Under the pieces are notes generated by a model that was given only the letters and a program-made list of their open reading frames with translations, was not told where the DNA came from and did not search any database. Source: Dongia_A sp039808885 (GTDB lineage Bacteria; Pseudomonadota; Alphaproteobacteria; Dongiales; Dongiaceae). Taken from it: DNA of 64,000 bases. Positions within the stretch are counted from its first letter, which is position 1. Every line of letters starts with the position of its first letter. Below are positions 27,541 through 34,571 of the stretch, piece after piece. Position numbers and translations under genes: made by a program. The stretch is taken from assembly GCA_039808885.1 (NCBI GenBank), contig JBDHTX010000015.1, forward strand, positions 1 through 64,000, read 5' to 3'.

Positions 27541-28446
27541 TCACCCACGCCGGCCGGAGAAGCTCTCGCGCAAGGACAGTAAGAAGCCGGATCCTCTCAC
27601 CGCTTCGCCACCCCCTACCCGCTCGATCGTCGATGTCCGATCGGATTGCGGTGGCAGCGGAACCTCATTCATCACCTTCGCCCAGTAATCAACCAGCTCC
27701 CGGGGCGGCTCCGGCACCTGCTGCTCGATCAGCTTCAGCGAACGCCTGGCCCGTTCTGCCGGAACCGCACGCGTCACCACCTGATAGACGCAGCTGAAGC
27801 GATTGCGGCGCAGCGCCCTCCTCACGTCCTTCGGCAGACGGCGCCAACGTTCGGCGAACTCAGTCATTTTCGGGGTCCGCACGACGAAGCCGGCGTCTTC
27901 GATCTCCAATCCGTTGGCGCGGTGCAGCTCCTGGACGTTCTTCAATCCGAAGAAGCGGATATGGCTGCGATCGAGCAGGCCCCATTCGCGATAGTCGAAA
28001 TCCTCGTCCATTAGACAGGCTGCGAGCACGCAGTGGCCGGCATGCGGCACAGACAGGATGATGGCGCCGGCCTCGTTCAACAGGCCTTTCATCCGCGTCA
28101 TCGTCGACCAGGGATCGTACAAGTGCTCCAGGACGTCCGCGGCGATCACCGCGTCGAAGCGCCCCTCTGCGGCGCTCAACACAGCATCCCAGTCCGCCCG
28201 GTTTAGATCCAGCGCATGCACCGAGCGCGCGTGTATCGCGAGCTGATCCAGCACCGTCGGGTCGATATCGACGGCCGTGACGTCGCAGCGCAAATTGCCC
28301 GAAAGCAGGCGGGTGAGCGATGCTGGGCCGGCACCGAGTTCAAGGACCCTGCTCCCGGGAGGTATCAGCCTCAGGATCCGCGCACCCGCCGAATCGCCGT
28401 TCGGATCTATCTCTGTCTCGTAGCGGTGCTGCTTGGTCGTCGTCAT
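27541..28446 (-). CDS. Class I SAM-dependent methyltransferase
   Basis: A 301-residue enzyme with the SAM site RVLELGAGPASLTRLL, acidic loop VDIDPTV, and FDAVIAADVLEHLYDP, typical of the Methyltransf_11/23 group. The C-terminal about 90 residues are basic and unassigned. ATG 28446 begins MTTTKQHRYETEIDPNG; upstream sequence is non-conserved. It lies directly before the WbsX-TylF fusion on the same strand and shares its lower GC. Its substrate is probably a surface sugar or glycolipid, inferred only from context. Confidence 0.85.
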   Translation of the reverse strand: MTTTKQHRYETEIDPNGDSAGARILRLIPPGSRVLELGAGPASLTRLLSGNLRCDVTAVDIDPTVLDQLAIHARSVHALDLNRADWDAVLSAAEGRFDAVIAADVLEHLYDPWSTMTRMKGLLNEAGAIILSVPHAGHCVLAACLMDEDFDYREWGLLDRSHIRFFGLKNVQELHRANGLEIEDAGFVVRTPKMTEFAERWRRLPKDVRRALRRNRFSCVYQVVTRAVPAERARRSLKLIEQQVPEPPRELVDYWAKVMNEVPLPPQSDRTSTIERVGGGEAVRGSGFLLSLRESFSGRRG

Positions 28447-28735
28447 GGCGCCGTCTGTGGCGGATGAGTGTCTGATTCTGATGAGGCCGTAGCCGCGGGA
28501 ATCAAACGGACAATTAGCCGCAATTCCCCTGTTCCACAACGCCAAATTGCCAAGCCGCCACTGGAGGCGGGGAACGGGAAGGGTCTGGCGGAAAACGGCT
28601 CCTGGCAACGGCTGAAGTCCGCGGTCCTTGGTTGACGGCGCCTGACACTGATAGTAGTGAGACTTGCCGCCGGGGCCGACCGCGACCGCTCGGGCGCCAG
28701 TTCAGGGGCGGAAAATCGCGTGAGGGAGCCTTGAG

Positions 28736-29539
28736 TTGACGATGCAGCACGTTCTGCGGGCTCTGTTGGGACGGGGCCGGGCGCGCATACAACATCCGGC
28801 TTGGCGAACGGCGAATAGCTTTGAGCTTGGCGGCCTCAATTTCTGCTGTGACTATTCCGATTACACGCAACATACGACCCGGCAGCGCGTGATACTCTTG
28901 AAGCCTCACGACTTTATTGACAACTACCTTGCGATGCTGGAGCGCATCCGGGCGAGGAACGTCCTGGAGTTCGGCATCTGGCAGGGAGGGTCGGCGCTCT
29001 TCCTTGCATTAGCCGGCAGGCTCGATCGCCTCGTCGGTATTGATCTGGAACCTCCTGTCACGGCGCTGCAGGAGATCTTGGACAATCATCCGGTCGGGGG
29101 GCGCGTTTCCCTGCATTTCGAGACCTCGCAGGATGATCGTGCAGCAGTGCGCTCGATCTTGGCACGGGATTTCGGCGCGGTTCCGCTCGATATGATCGTC
29201 GATGATGCATCGCACTTCTACGCGCAGACGCGCGCCTCGTTTGAAACCACCTTTTCGTATCTGCGTCCCGGAGGCCTTTACGTCATCGAGGATTGGGGTT
29301 GGGCGCACTGGCCGGATTGGCAAAAGCCCGATCATCCGTGGCAGGATCGAGAAGCGCTCAGCAACCTTCTCTTCGACCTGACCATGATCATCGGTCGCAA
29401 CAGCGGGTTGATCACGAAAATCGAGATCCTCGGCGGCGCGATGGCTGTCATTACGCGAGGCGACGGCCTGGCCCATGGGGAACAACTCGATCTGGATCAG
29501 TTGATCGTCTCTCGCGGCCGCAGTCTCGGTCGAATCTAG
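28736..29539 (+). CDS. CmcI/TylF-like class I methyltransferase
   Basis: A 267-residue protein with VLEFGIWQGGSALFLA as SAM-binding motif I, IDLEPP, DMIVDDASHFYAQTRASFE, and RPGGLYVIEDWGW. This resembles CmcI and rhamnosyl O-methyltransferase-type enzymes. TTG 28736 is favoured because GAGGGAG (28722-28728) is seven bases before it; ATG 28742 is two codons later. It is divergent from the WbsX/methyltransferase pair across about 290 bases and has the same unusual composition, so the three probably form one small glycan-modification island. Confidence 0.85.
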   Translation: MTMQHVLRALLGRGRARIQHPAWRTANSFELGGLNFCCDYSDYTQHTTRQRVILLKPHDFIDNYLAMLERIRARNVLEFGIWQGGSALFLALAGRLDRLVGIDLEPPVTALQEILDNHPVGGRVSLHFETSQDDRAAVRSILARDFGAVPLDMIVDDASHFYAQTRASFETTFSYLRPGGLYVIEDWGWAHWPDWQKPDHPWQDREALSNLLFDLTMIIGRNSGLITKIEILGGAMAVITRGDGLAHGEQLDLDQLIVSRGRSLGRI

Positions 29540-29570
29540 CTCTGGCCGAAGCCGCTGCGCTTTCGATCCA

Positions 29571-29927
29571 CTATCTCCTGAGCAGCGCCAGCAGGGCGAT
29601 GACCATCGCCGGGGCGCCGAGCGTCGCATTGTAGAGCACCAGGGCCAGGGCGGCGAACAGCAGGCCGAGGGCGACCAGGGCGCGGCCGCCGAGGAACAGG
29701 CCGCCGAGCGCCCCGGCGAGGCCAGCCCAACCCCAGATCCGGTAATGCTGCGCCGAGATGAGCCATTGCCGCGGCTGGCACCAGCCGGGCGCGTCGGCCT
29801 GGCCGCAGGCGATGCCGACCTCGCGCGGCTGGATCACCCCGTAACGCAGCCAGAAGGCGAGCGCGAAGCCCAGCGCCAGCAGGCCGACCCAGCCGGCCGC
29901 GCGACGCCGGGTCCAGGGTGCCTTCAC
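29571..29927 (-). CDS. Small unknown membrane protein
   Basis: About 118 residues from GTG 29927, with three predicted membrane helices (GWVGLLALGFALAFWLRYG, the WAGLAGALGGLFLGG region and a final ALGLLFAALALVLYN segment) and a short loop containing two Cys (ACGQADAPGWCQPRQW). A longer reading to 30044 would add non-hydrophobic sequence overlapping the promoter region of the divergent esterase gene. No family was recognised. Hydrophobic pattern and codon use support it as real, but the start is uncertain. Confidence 0.6.
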   Translation of the reverse strand: MKAPWTRRRAAGWVGLLALGFALAFWLRYGVIQPREVGIACGQADAPGWCQPRQWLISAQHYRIWGWAGLAGALGGLFLGGRALVALGLLFAALALVLYNATLGAPAMVIALLALLRR

Positions 29928-30090
29928 GCCCAACCCGGCCCGCCCGTCACCAATCCGATGCTGATCCGTCAATGCCGAGTCCCGAACCTTGATTTCGCGA
30001 CTTTTGTAGACCAGTTTCGGCGCCGTACTGCAATTCATTCCCATCGGCGGTCCGGCTTGGCCCAGTCCGCTGCAGCCTCAGGAAAAGGGC

Positions 30091-31131
30091 ATGACCATGC
30101 GACGAGACCGCAACGCGGCGCGCGGCCAGGTGCACCGCCTGGTGCTGGACAGCCGGATCCTGGCGGGCAATCCCCTGGGCGACCCGGCGCAGCGCGAGCT
30201 GCATGTCTATACCCCCGCCGGCTACGCGGCCGGCCGGCATCTGCCGTTGCTGGTCGACCTGGTCGGCTTCACCGGCTCCGGCCTGTCGCACACCAACTGG
30301 CGGCCCTTCACCGAGAACGTGCCGGAACGCCTCGACCGCCTGATCGGCACCGGGGCCATGGGCCCGGCGGTGGTCGCCTTCCCCGATTGCTATTCGCGGC
30401 TCGGCGGCAACCAGTACATCAACTCCGCCGCCATCGGCCGCTACGAGGACTACCTGGTCGAGGAGGTGGTGCCCTTCGTCGAGCGTCATTTCGCTTGCGG
30501 CGGCGCCGGCCGGCGCGCGGTCTTCGGCAAGTCCTCGGGCGGCTATGGCGCCATCCTGCATGGCATGCGGCGGGCTGATGTCTGGTCCGCCTTCGCCTGC
30601 CATTCCGGCGACATGGCCTTCGAGCTCTGCTATCTCGGGGACGTGCCCAAGGTGCTGAACGAGCTCGCCAAGCACGGGCGCTCGATCGAGAAATTCATGC
30701 GCCATTTCGAGGCCTCGCCGAAGCCGACGGAAGCGGAGATGGCGGTGATCAACCTAGTGGCCATGGCCGCCAGCTACGATCCGGCCCCGCCTGGCGATCC
30801 GGACGGCTATCTCGGCATCCGCCTGCCGGTCGACCTCCACACCGGTGAGTTGATCGCCGCGCGCTGGAAGAACTGGCTGGCCTGGGATCCCGCCCTGCTG
30901 GTCGATCGCCACGCGGAGGCGCTGCGCAAGTTGAAGGCCATCTACATCGATTGCGGCGATCACGACCAGTTCGCGCTGCATTTCGGCGCGCGGCGCGTGC
31001 ATCGCGACCTCGAGCGGCTGGGCATCGCGCACCGCTACGAGGAGTTCCCGGACGACCACACGGCGGTCGATTACCGCATGGATTTTTCGCTGCCGTTTCT
31101 CGAGAAAGCGTTGCGGCCCCAGCCCGATTGA
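30091..31131 (+). CDS. Putative esterase, alpha/beta hydrolase (esterase D-like)
   Basis: A 346-residue hydrolase with nucleophile elbow GKSSGG (Ser148), a probable catalytic Asp in IDCGDHDQF and His in PDDHTAVDYR. The N-terminal LHVYTPAGYAAG strand resembles enterochelin-esterase and esterase D-type enzymes. There is no signal peptide, so it is cytosolic. Nothing in the neighbourhood reveals the substrate. A 13-bp hairpin overlaps its stop codon and probably protects or terminates the transcript. Confidence 0.82.
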   Translation: MTMRRDRNAARGQVHRLVLDSRILAGNPLGDPAQRELHVYTPAGYAAGRHLPLLVDLVGFTGSGLSHTNWRPFTENVPERLDRLIGTGAMGPAVVAFPDCYSRLGGNQYINSAAIGRYEDYLVEEVVPFVERHFACGGAGRRAVFGKSSGGYGAILHGMRRADVWSAFACHSGDMAFELCYLGDVPKVLNELAKHGRSIEKFMRHFEASPKPTEAEMAVINLVAMAASYDPAPPGDPDGYLGIRLPVDLHTGELIAARWKNWLAWDPALLVDRHAEALRKLKAIYIDCGDHDQFALHFGARRVHRDLERLGIAHRYEEFPDDHTAVDYRMDFSLPFLEKALRPQPD

Positions 31132-31149
31132 TTTGCATCAATCGGGCTG
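31120..31149 (+). terminator. 13-bp hairpin spanning the esterase stop codon
   Basis: 31120-31132 pairs perfectly with 31137-31149 (CAGCCCGATTGAT / ATCAATCGGGCTG) around a TTGC loop. There is no T-run, so termination efficiency is uncertain. Confidence 0.55.
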
Positions 31150-31263
31150 CGCCAAGCTGTCACGCGGCATCGCGTCAACGCGACGGCCGGTGCGGCCAGG
31201 GTCTCAAATGCGAAAGGCTGCGGCGGAAAGGCGCCGCGTCCTGTTCTGCATTTGGGGACGAAA

Positions 31264-31929
31264 ATGATGCATTCCAAATTCTTCGGGAGCGCCTGCTGCG
31301 CGCTGGCGCTCCTCTTCGCCGCTCCCGCCGCCATGGCGCAGGATTCGACCGAGACCGTGCCCGGCAAAACGGCCGGCGATTTCATGATCCGCCTGCGCGG
31401 CCTGGGTGTCATCCCGCGCGACCACGCCGACATCGAGCCGATCGGCGGCGACACCGAGATCGAGAACAACCTGGTCCCGGAAGTCGACTTCACCTATTTC
31501 ATCACCGATAACATCGCGGTCGAGCTGATCGCCGCCACCACCAAGCACGACGCGGTGGCCGAGAACACGTCGCTTGGCGACGTCGATCTCGGCGACGTGT
31601 GGCTGCTGCCGCCGACCCTGCTGGCGCAGTACCACTTCCTCAGCAAGGGCATCGTCAGCCCCTATGTGGGCGCCGGCGTCAACTACACGGTGTTCTACGG
31701 CGTGGATGAGCCGAACGGCGGCATCGTCGACGACATCGACTACAAGAACAGCTTCGGCTGGGCGCTGCAGGCCGGCGTCGATATCCGCATCGACGAGCAC
31801 TGGTACCTGAACGCCGACGTGAAGAAACTCTTCCTCGACACCACGGCAGAGATCAACAACGGCGCCGTGCGCGCCGATGTCGACATGGACCCCTGGCTGA
31901 TCGGCGTCGGCGTCGGCTACAAGTTCTGA
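31264..31929 (+). CDS. ompW: OmpW-family outer membrane protein
   Basis: A 221-residue small beta-barrel porin-like protein. A signal peptide (residues 1-22, ending AAPAAMAQD) is followed by alternating strands with family features: MIRLRGLGVIPRD, ELIAATTKHDA, LPPTLLAQYHF, SPYVGAGVNYTVFY and the terminal IGVGVGYKF ending in Phe. OmpW proteins let small hydrophobic compounds enter and respond to stress. GGGGA before ATG 31264/31267 supports the start. It precedes the arsenic operon but is separated by a terminator-like hairpin, so the link is probably positional. Confidence 0.93.
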   Translation: MMHSKFFGSACCALALLFAAPAAMAQDSTETVPGKTAGDFMIRLRGLGVIPRDHADIEPIGGDTEIENNLVPEVDFTYFITDNIAVELIAATTKHDAVAENTSLGDVDLGDVWLLPPTLLAQYHFLSKGIVSPYVGAGVNYTVFYGVDEPNGGIVDDIDYKNSFGWALQAGVDIRIDEHWYLNADVKKLFLDTTAEINNGAVRADVDMDPWLIGVGVGYKF

Positions 31930-31941
31930 GTTCGTCCAATC

Positions 31942-31968
31942 GACGGCGCGGGCGCGACCCGCGCCGTC
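31942..31968 (+). terminator. 11-bp GC hairpin after ompW
   Basis: GACGGCGCGGG, loop CGCGA, CCCGCGCCGTC, followed by ACAATAGTTT. A likely terminator insulating arsR from ompW. Confidence 0.6.
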
Positions 31969-32004
31969 ACAATAGTTTCACCTTTGTGCCGTTGAATTTC
32001 GCCT

Positions 32005-32030
32005 CATATTTCGGCACTTCTCGAAATATG
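32005..32030 (+). promoter_or_regulatory. Palindromic operator at the arsR start codon
   Basis: CATATTTCG, eight bases, CGAAATATG. The right arm ends in the arsR ATG itself. Its AT-rich perfect symmetry suits ArsR binding. The left arm may double as a -10 (CATATT). Confidence 0.65.
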
Positions 32031-32363
32031 AAAACAAAGCAAGCCCTCTCCGCCTTCGCCGCCCTGTCGCAGGAAACCCGCCTGGAGGCGTTCCGGCAAT
32101 TGGTGCGGCTGACACCCGAAGGCATCCCCGCCGGCGAGCTGGCCCGCGATCTCGATGTGCCGGCCAGCACGCTATCCTCGCATCTGGCGATCCTGGAGCG
32201 CGCCGGCCTGGTCACGTCGGAGCGCCAGGGCCGCACCATCCTCTACCGCGCTGACCTCGATGGCGCGCGGGATCTGGTGCAATTCCTGGTCAAGGATTGC
32301 TGCCGCGGCCAGCCGGAACGCTGCGCTCAGCTGCTCGCGGCGGCTTTGCCGTCCTGCTGCTGA
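32028..32363 (+). CDS. arsR: ArsR-family arsenic-responsive repressor
   Basis: A 111-residue winged-helix repressor. The recognition region is VPASTLSSHLAILERAGLV (44-62). The inducer site is probably the C-terminal Cys91-Cys92-Cys99 group, as in Acidithiobacillus-type ArsR, plus a terminal Cys110-Cys111 pair. As(III) binding would release it from the operator at 32005-32030, which overlaps its own ATG. ATG 32028 fits the family N-terminus; no Shine-Dalgarno precedes it, so the transcript may have a very short or no leader. GTG 31986 is an alternative. It heads a six-gene arsenic operon. Confidence 0.92.
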   Translation: MKTKQALSAFAALSQETRLEAFRQLVRLTPEGIPAGELARDLDVPASTLSSHLAILERAGLVTSERQGRTILYRADLDGARDLVQFLVKDCCRGQPERCAQLLAAALPSCC

Positions 32364-32383
32364 TTTCCAGATCGGATCCCGAC

Positions 32384-32908
32384 ATGACCAACCGCGTCTA
32401 CAACGTTCTTTTCCTGTGCACCGGCAATTCGGCGCGCTCGATCCTGGCCGAGGCGATCCTCAACCGCGAGGGCGCCGGCCGCTTCAAGGCCTATAGCGCC
32501 GGCAGCCAGCCCAAGGGCGCGGTGCATCCTTTCGCCCTCGATCTGTTGAGGAAGATGAACCATCCCACCGCCGGCCTGCGCTCCAAGAGCTGGGACGAGT
32601 TCGCCGCGCCGGGATCGCCGGTGATGGATTTCGTCTTCACCGTCTGCGACAACGCCGCCAGCGAGGTCTGCCCGATCTGGCCGGGCCAGCCGATGAGCGC
32701 CCATTGGGGTATTCCCGATCCGGCCGCCGCGCCAGGAATCGAGGCGGGGGGCAGCGAGGCGGAGCGGCGCCTCGCCTTCGCCGAAGCCTATCGCGCGATG
32801 CTGAACCGGATCAGCGTCTTCGTCAGCCTGCCGCTGCAATCGCTGGATCGCCTGAGCCTGCAGAAGCGGCTGAGCGAGATCGGCACCGCCTTGCCGCAAT
32901 CGGCGTGA
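32384..32908 (+). CDS. arsC: Arsenate reductase, thioredoxin-type (LMW-PTP fold)
   Basis: Reduces arsenate to arsenite so that the pump can export it. The 174-residue protein has the phosphate-binding loop CTGNSAR (Cys12 to Arg18), further redox Cys at 88 (FTVCDNA) and 96 (EVCPIWPG), and the catalytic Asp in IPDPAA. The Cys12/88/96 relay matches the thioredoxin-coupled class. ATG 32384 lies 20 bases after the arsR stop. Its own stop overlaps a GTG just upstream of the ACR3 start, so the operon is tightly packed. Confidence 0.93.
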   Translation: MTNRVYNVLFLCTGNSARSILAEAILNREGAGRFKAYSAGSQPKGAVHPFALDLLRKMNHPTAGLRSKSWDEFAAPGSPVMDFVFTVCDNAASEVCPIWPGQPMSAHWGIPDPAAAPGIEAGGSEAERRLAFAEAYRAMLNRISVFVSLPLQSLDRLSLQKRLSEIGTALPQSA

Positions 32909-32919
32909 GCCGCCCCGCC

Positions 32920-33978
32920 ATGTCGCTGTTCGAACGCTACCTAACCCTCTGGGTCGCGCTTTGCATCGTGGCCGGCGTCGCGCTGGGTCACCTCTTTCCC
33001 GGCCTCTTCCAGCTGGTCGGCGGCCTGGAGCTCGCCAAGGTCAACCTGCCGGTGGCGGCGCTGATCTGGCTGATGATCGTGCCGATGCTGGTCAAGATCG
33101 ACTTCGCCGCCATTGCCGAGGTGCGCCGGCACTGGCGCGGCATCGGCGTGACGCTGTTCATCAACTGGGCGGTGAAGCCCTTCACCATGGCGGCGCTGGG
33201 CTGGTTGTTCATCGCCTGGCTGTTCCGGCCGCTGCTGCCGGCCGACCAGATCGACTCCTACATCGCCGGCCTGATCCTGCTGGCGGCTGCGCCCTGCACG
33301 GCCATGGTCTTCGTGTGGAGCAACCTGTCCGCCGGCGAGCCGCATTTCACCCTGACCCAGGTGGCGCTGAACGACGTCATCATGGTCTTCGCCTTCGCCC
33401 CCATCGTCGGCCTGCTGCTCGGCCTTTCCGCCATCACCGTGCCATGGCAGACGCTGCTGCTGTCGGTCGGCCTCTATATCGTCGTGCCGGTGCTGGGCGC
33501 GCAGGCCCTGCGCCGCGTGTGCCTCGCCGGCGGCCAGGCGCGCCTGCAGGCGCTGCTCAAGACCTTGCAGCCGGTCTCGCTCCTCGCCTTGCTTGCGACC
33601 CTGGTGCTGCTGTTCGGCTTCCAGGGCGAGCAGATCATCGCCCAGCCGCTGGTCATCCTGCTGCTGGCGGTGCCGATCCTGATCCAGGTCTATTTCAACA
33701 GCGGGTTCGCCTATCTGCTGAACCGGATCAGCGGCGAGGCGCATTGCGTCGCCGCCCCCTCGGCGCTGATCGGCGCCAGCAATTTCTTCGAGCTGGCGGT
33801 GGCCGCCGCCATCAGCCTGTTCGGCTTCTCCTCCGGCGCGGCGCTGGCCACCGTGGTCGGCGTGCTGATCGAGGTGCCGGTCATGCTCTCGGTGGTGAAG
33901 ATCGTCAACGCCAGCAAGGGCTGGTACGAGCGCGGCGCAGCGAGGCGCCCGGAAAGCGCCGCCAAGCCGGCGGCATGA
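32920..33978 (+). CDS. acr3: ACR3-family arsenite efflux permease
   Basis: Exports As(III) across the inner membrane using the proton gradient. The 352-residue protein has about ten membrane helices, starting MSLFERYLTLWVALCIVAG as in the family. The essential Cys126 lies in AAAPCTAMVFVWSNLS of helix 4, and a conserved acidic residue in GVLIEVPVM near the C-terminus. ATG 32920 is preferred over GTG 32905, which overlaps the arsC stop. It follows arsC directly. Sometimes annotated arsB, but it is not the ArsB fold. Confidence 0.94.
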   Translation: MSLFERYLTLWVALCIVAGVALGHLFPGLFQLVGGLELAKVNLPVAALIWLMIVPMLVKIDFAAIAEVRRHWRGIGVTLFINWAVKPFTMAALGWLFIAWLFRPLLPADQIDSYIAGLILLAAAPCTAMVFVWSNLSAGEPHFTLTQVALNDVIMVFAFAPIVGLLLGLSAITVPWQTLLLSVGLYIVVPVLGAQALRRVCLAGGQARLQALLKTLQPVSLLALLATLVLLFGFQGEQIIAQPLVILLLAVPILIQVYFNSGFAYLLNRISGEAHCVAAPSALIGASNFFELAVAAAISLFGFSSGAALATVVGVLIEVPVMLSVVKIVNASKGWYERGAARRPESAAKPAA

Positions 33979-33992
33979 GCATACCTCGCCCC

Positions 33993-34019
33993 TTGACACC
34001 TTGATGTCCAAGGTATAGA
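33993..34019 (+). promoter_or_regulatory. padR promoter with embedded palindrome
   Basis: TTGACA (33993-33998) and TATAGA (34014-34019) with a short 15-base spacer. Between them ACCTTG (33998-34003), ATGTC, CAAGGT (34009-34014) is a perfect inverted repeat. A repressor bound here would block RNA polymerase, so it is probably the autoregulatory site of the following PadR. Confidence 0.6.
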
Positions 34020-34027
34020 TGAAGCGC

Positions 34028-34504
34028 ATGAGCAGGCGCGCCACCAGAACTCCCAGCAAGACCGCGACTCCCATCAAGACCGGGGCCGCCGGACTGCGCG
34101 CCGTCGCCAAGCAGGCCCCGGACTACACCAGCCGGGCCTATTGGAACGGCACCATCAAGATGAGCCTGTCCAAGTTCTTCATCCTCTCGGTGCTGCACCA
34201 GCGGCCGATGCATGGCTACGACATCGCCAGCGCCGTGGAGAAGACCACCAAGGGCTGCTGCTCGCCGACCGAGGGCACCATCTATCCCGCCCTGCGCGAA
34301 TTCGAGGAGGGCGGCTACGTCACCTCCGAGAGCGAGATCGTCCAGGGCCGCGAGCGCAAGGTCTACACCCTGACCGCGCGGGGCCGCGAAGCCTTCAAGG
34401 TCGCGGTGGAGTCCTGGATGGAGATCACCGAGTGCCTGACCGACAGCCGCAACGTGGTCAGCCGCGCCGCGCGCAAATCGGCGAAGAGCGGCACCTGCTG
34501 CTGA
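34028..34504 (+). CDS. PadR-family regulator of the arsenic operon
   Basis: A 158-residue winged-helix regulator. The PadR domain starts near MSLSKFFILSVLHQRPMHGYD and includes EGTIYPALREFEEGGYV; a basic N-terminal extension precedes it. KGCCSPTEGT in the wing region and a terminal GTCC pair are unusual for PadR and suggest a metal(loid) sensor, which is inference. ATG 34028 is used because the promoter at 33993-34019 would start transcription near it, making the mRNA nearly leaderless; ATG 34019 and 34160 are alternatives. It probably controls the flavoprotein and MFS genes downstream. Confidence 0.87.
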   Translation: MSRRATRTPSKTATPIKTGAAGLRAVAKQAPDYTSRAYWNGTIKMSLSKFFILSVLHQRPMHGYDIASAVEKTTKGCCSPTEGTIYPALREFEEGGYVTSESEIVQGRERKVYTLTARGREAFKVAVESWMEITECLTDSRNVVSRAARKSAKSGTCC

Positions 34505-34518
34505 GTTTTTTTGCGTTT

Positions 34519-34539
34519 ATGCATCGATGATCGATGCAT
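34519..34539. promoter_or_regulatory. Perfect 21-bp palindrome upstream of the flavoprotein gene
   Basis: ATGCATCGAT, G, ATCGATGCAT, just after the padR stop and a T7 run (34506-34512), 32 bases before the flavoprotein ATG. Probable operator for PadR or ArsR. Confidence 0.6.
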
Positions 34540-34571
34540 CAGAGAGCGATACGAGACGAAGGAGTATCCCG

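Noticed and set aside
31986..32027. Extended N-terminus of ArsR from GTG 31986
   Set aside because: Adds residues not typical of the family and would place coding sequence across the whole operator; kept only as an alternative.
34506..34539. Rho-independent terminator after padR
   Set aside because: The T-run precedes rather than follows the palindrome on the plus strand, and the minus strand has an A-run.
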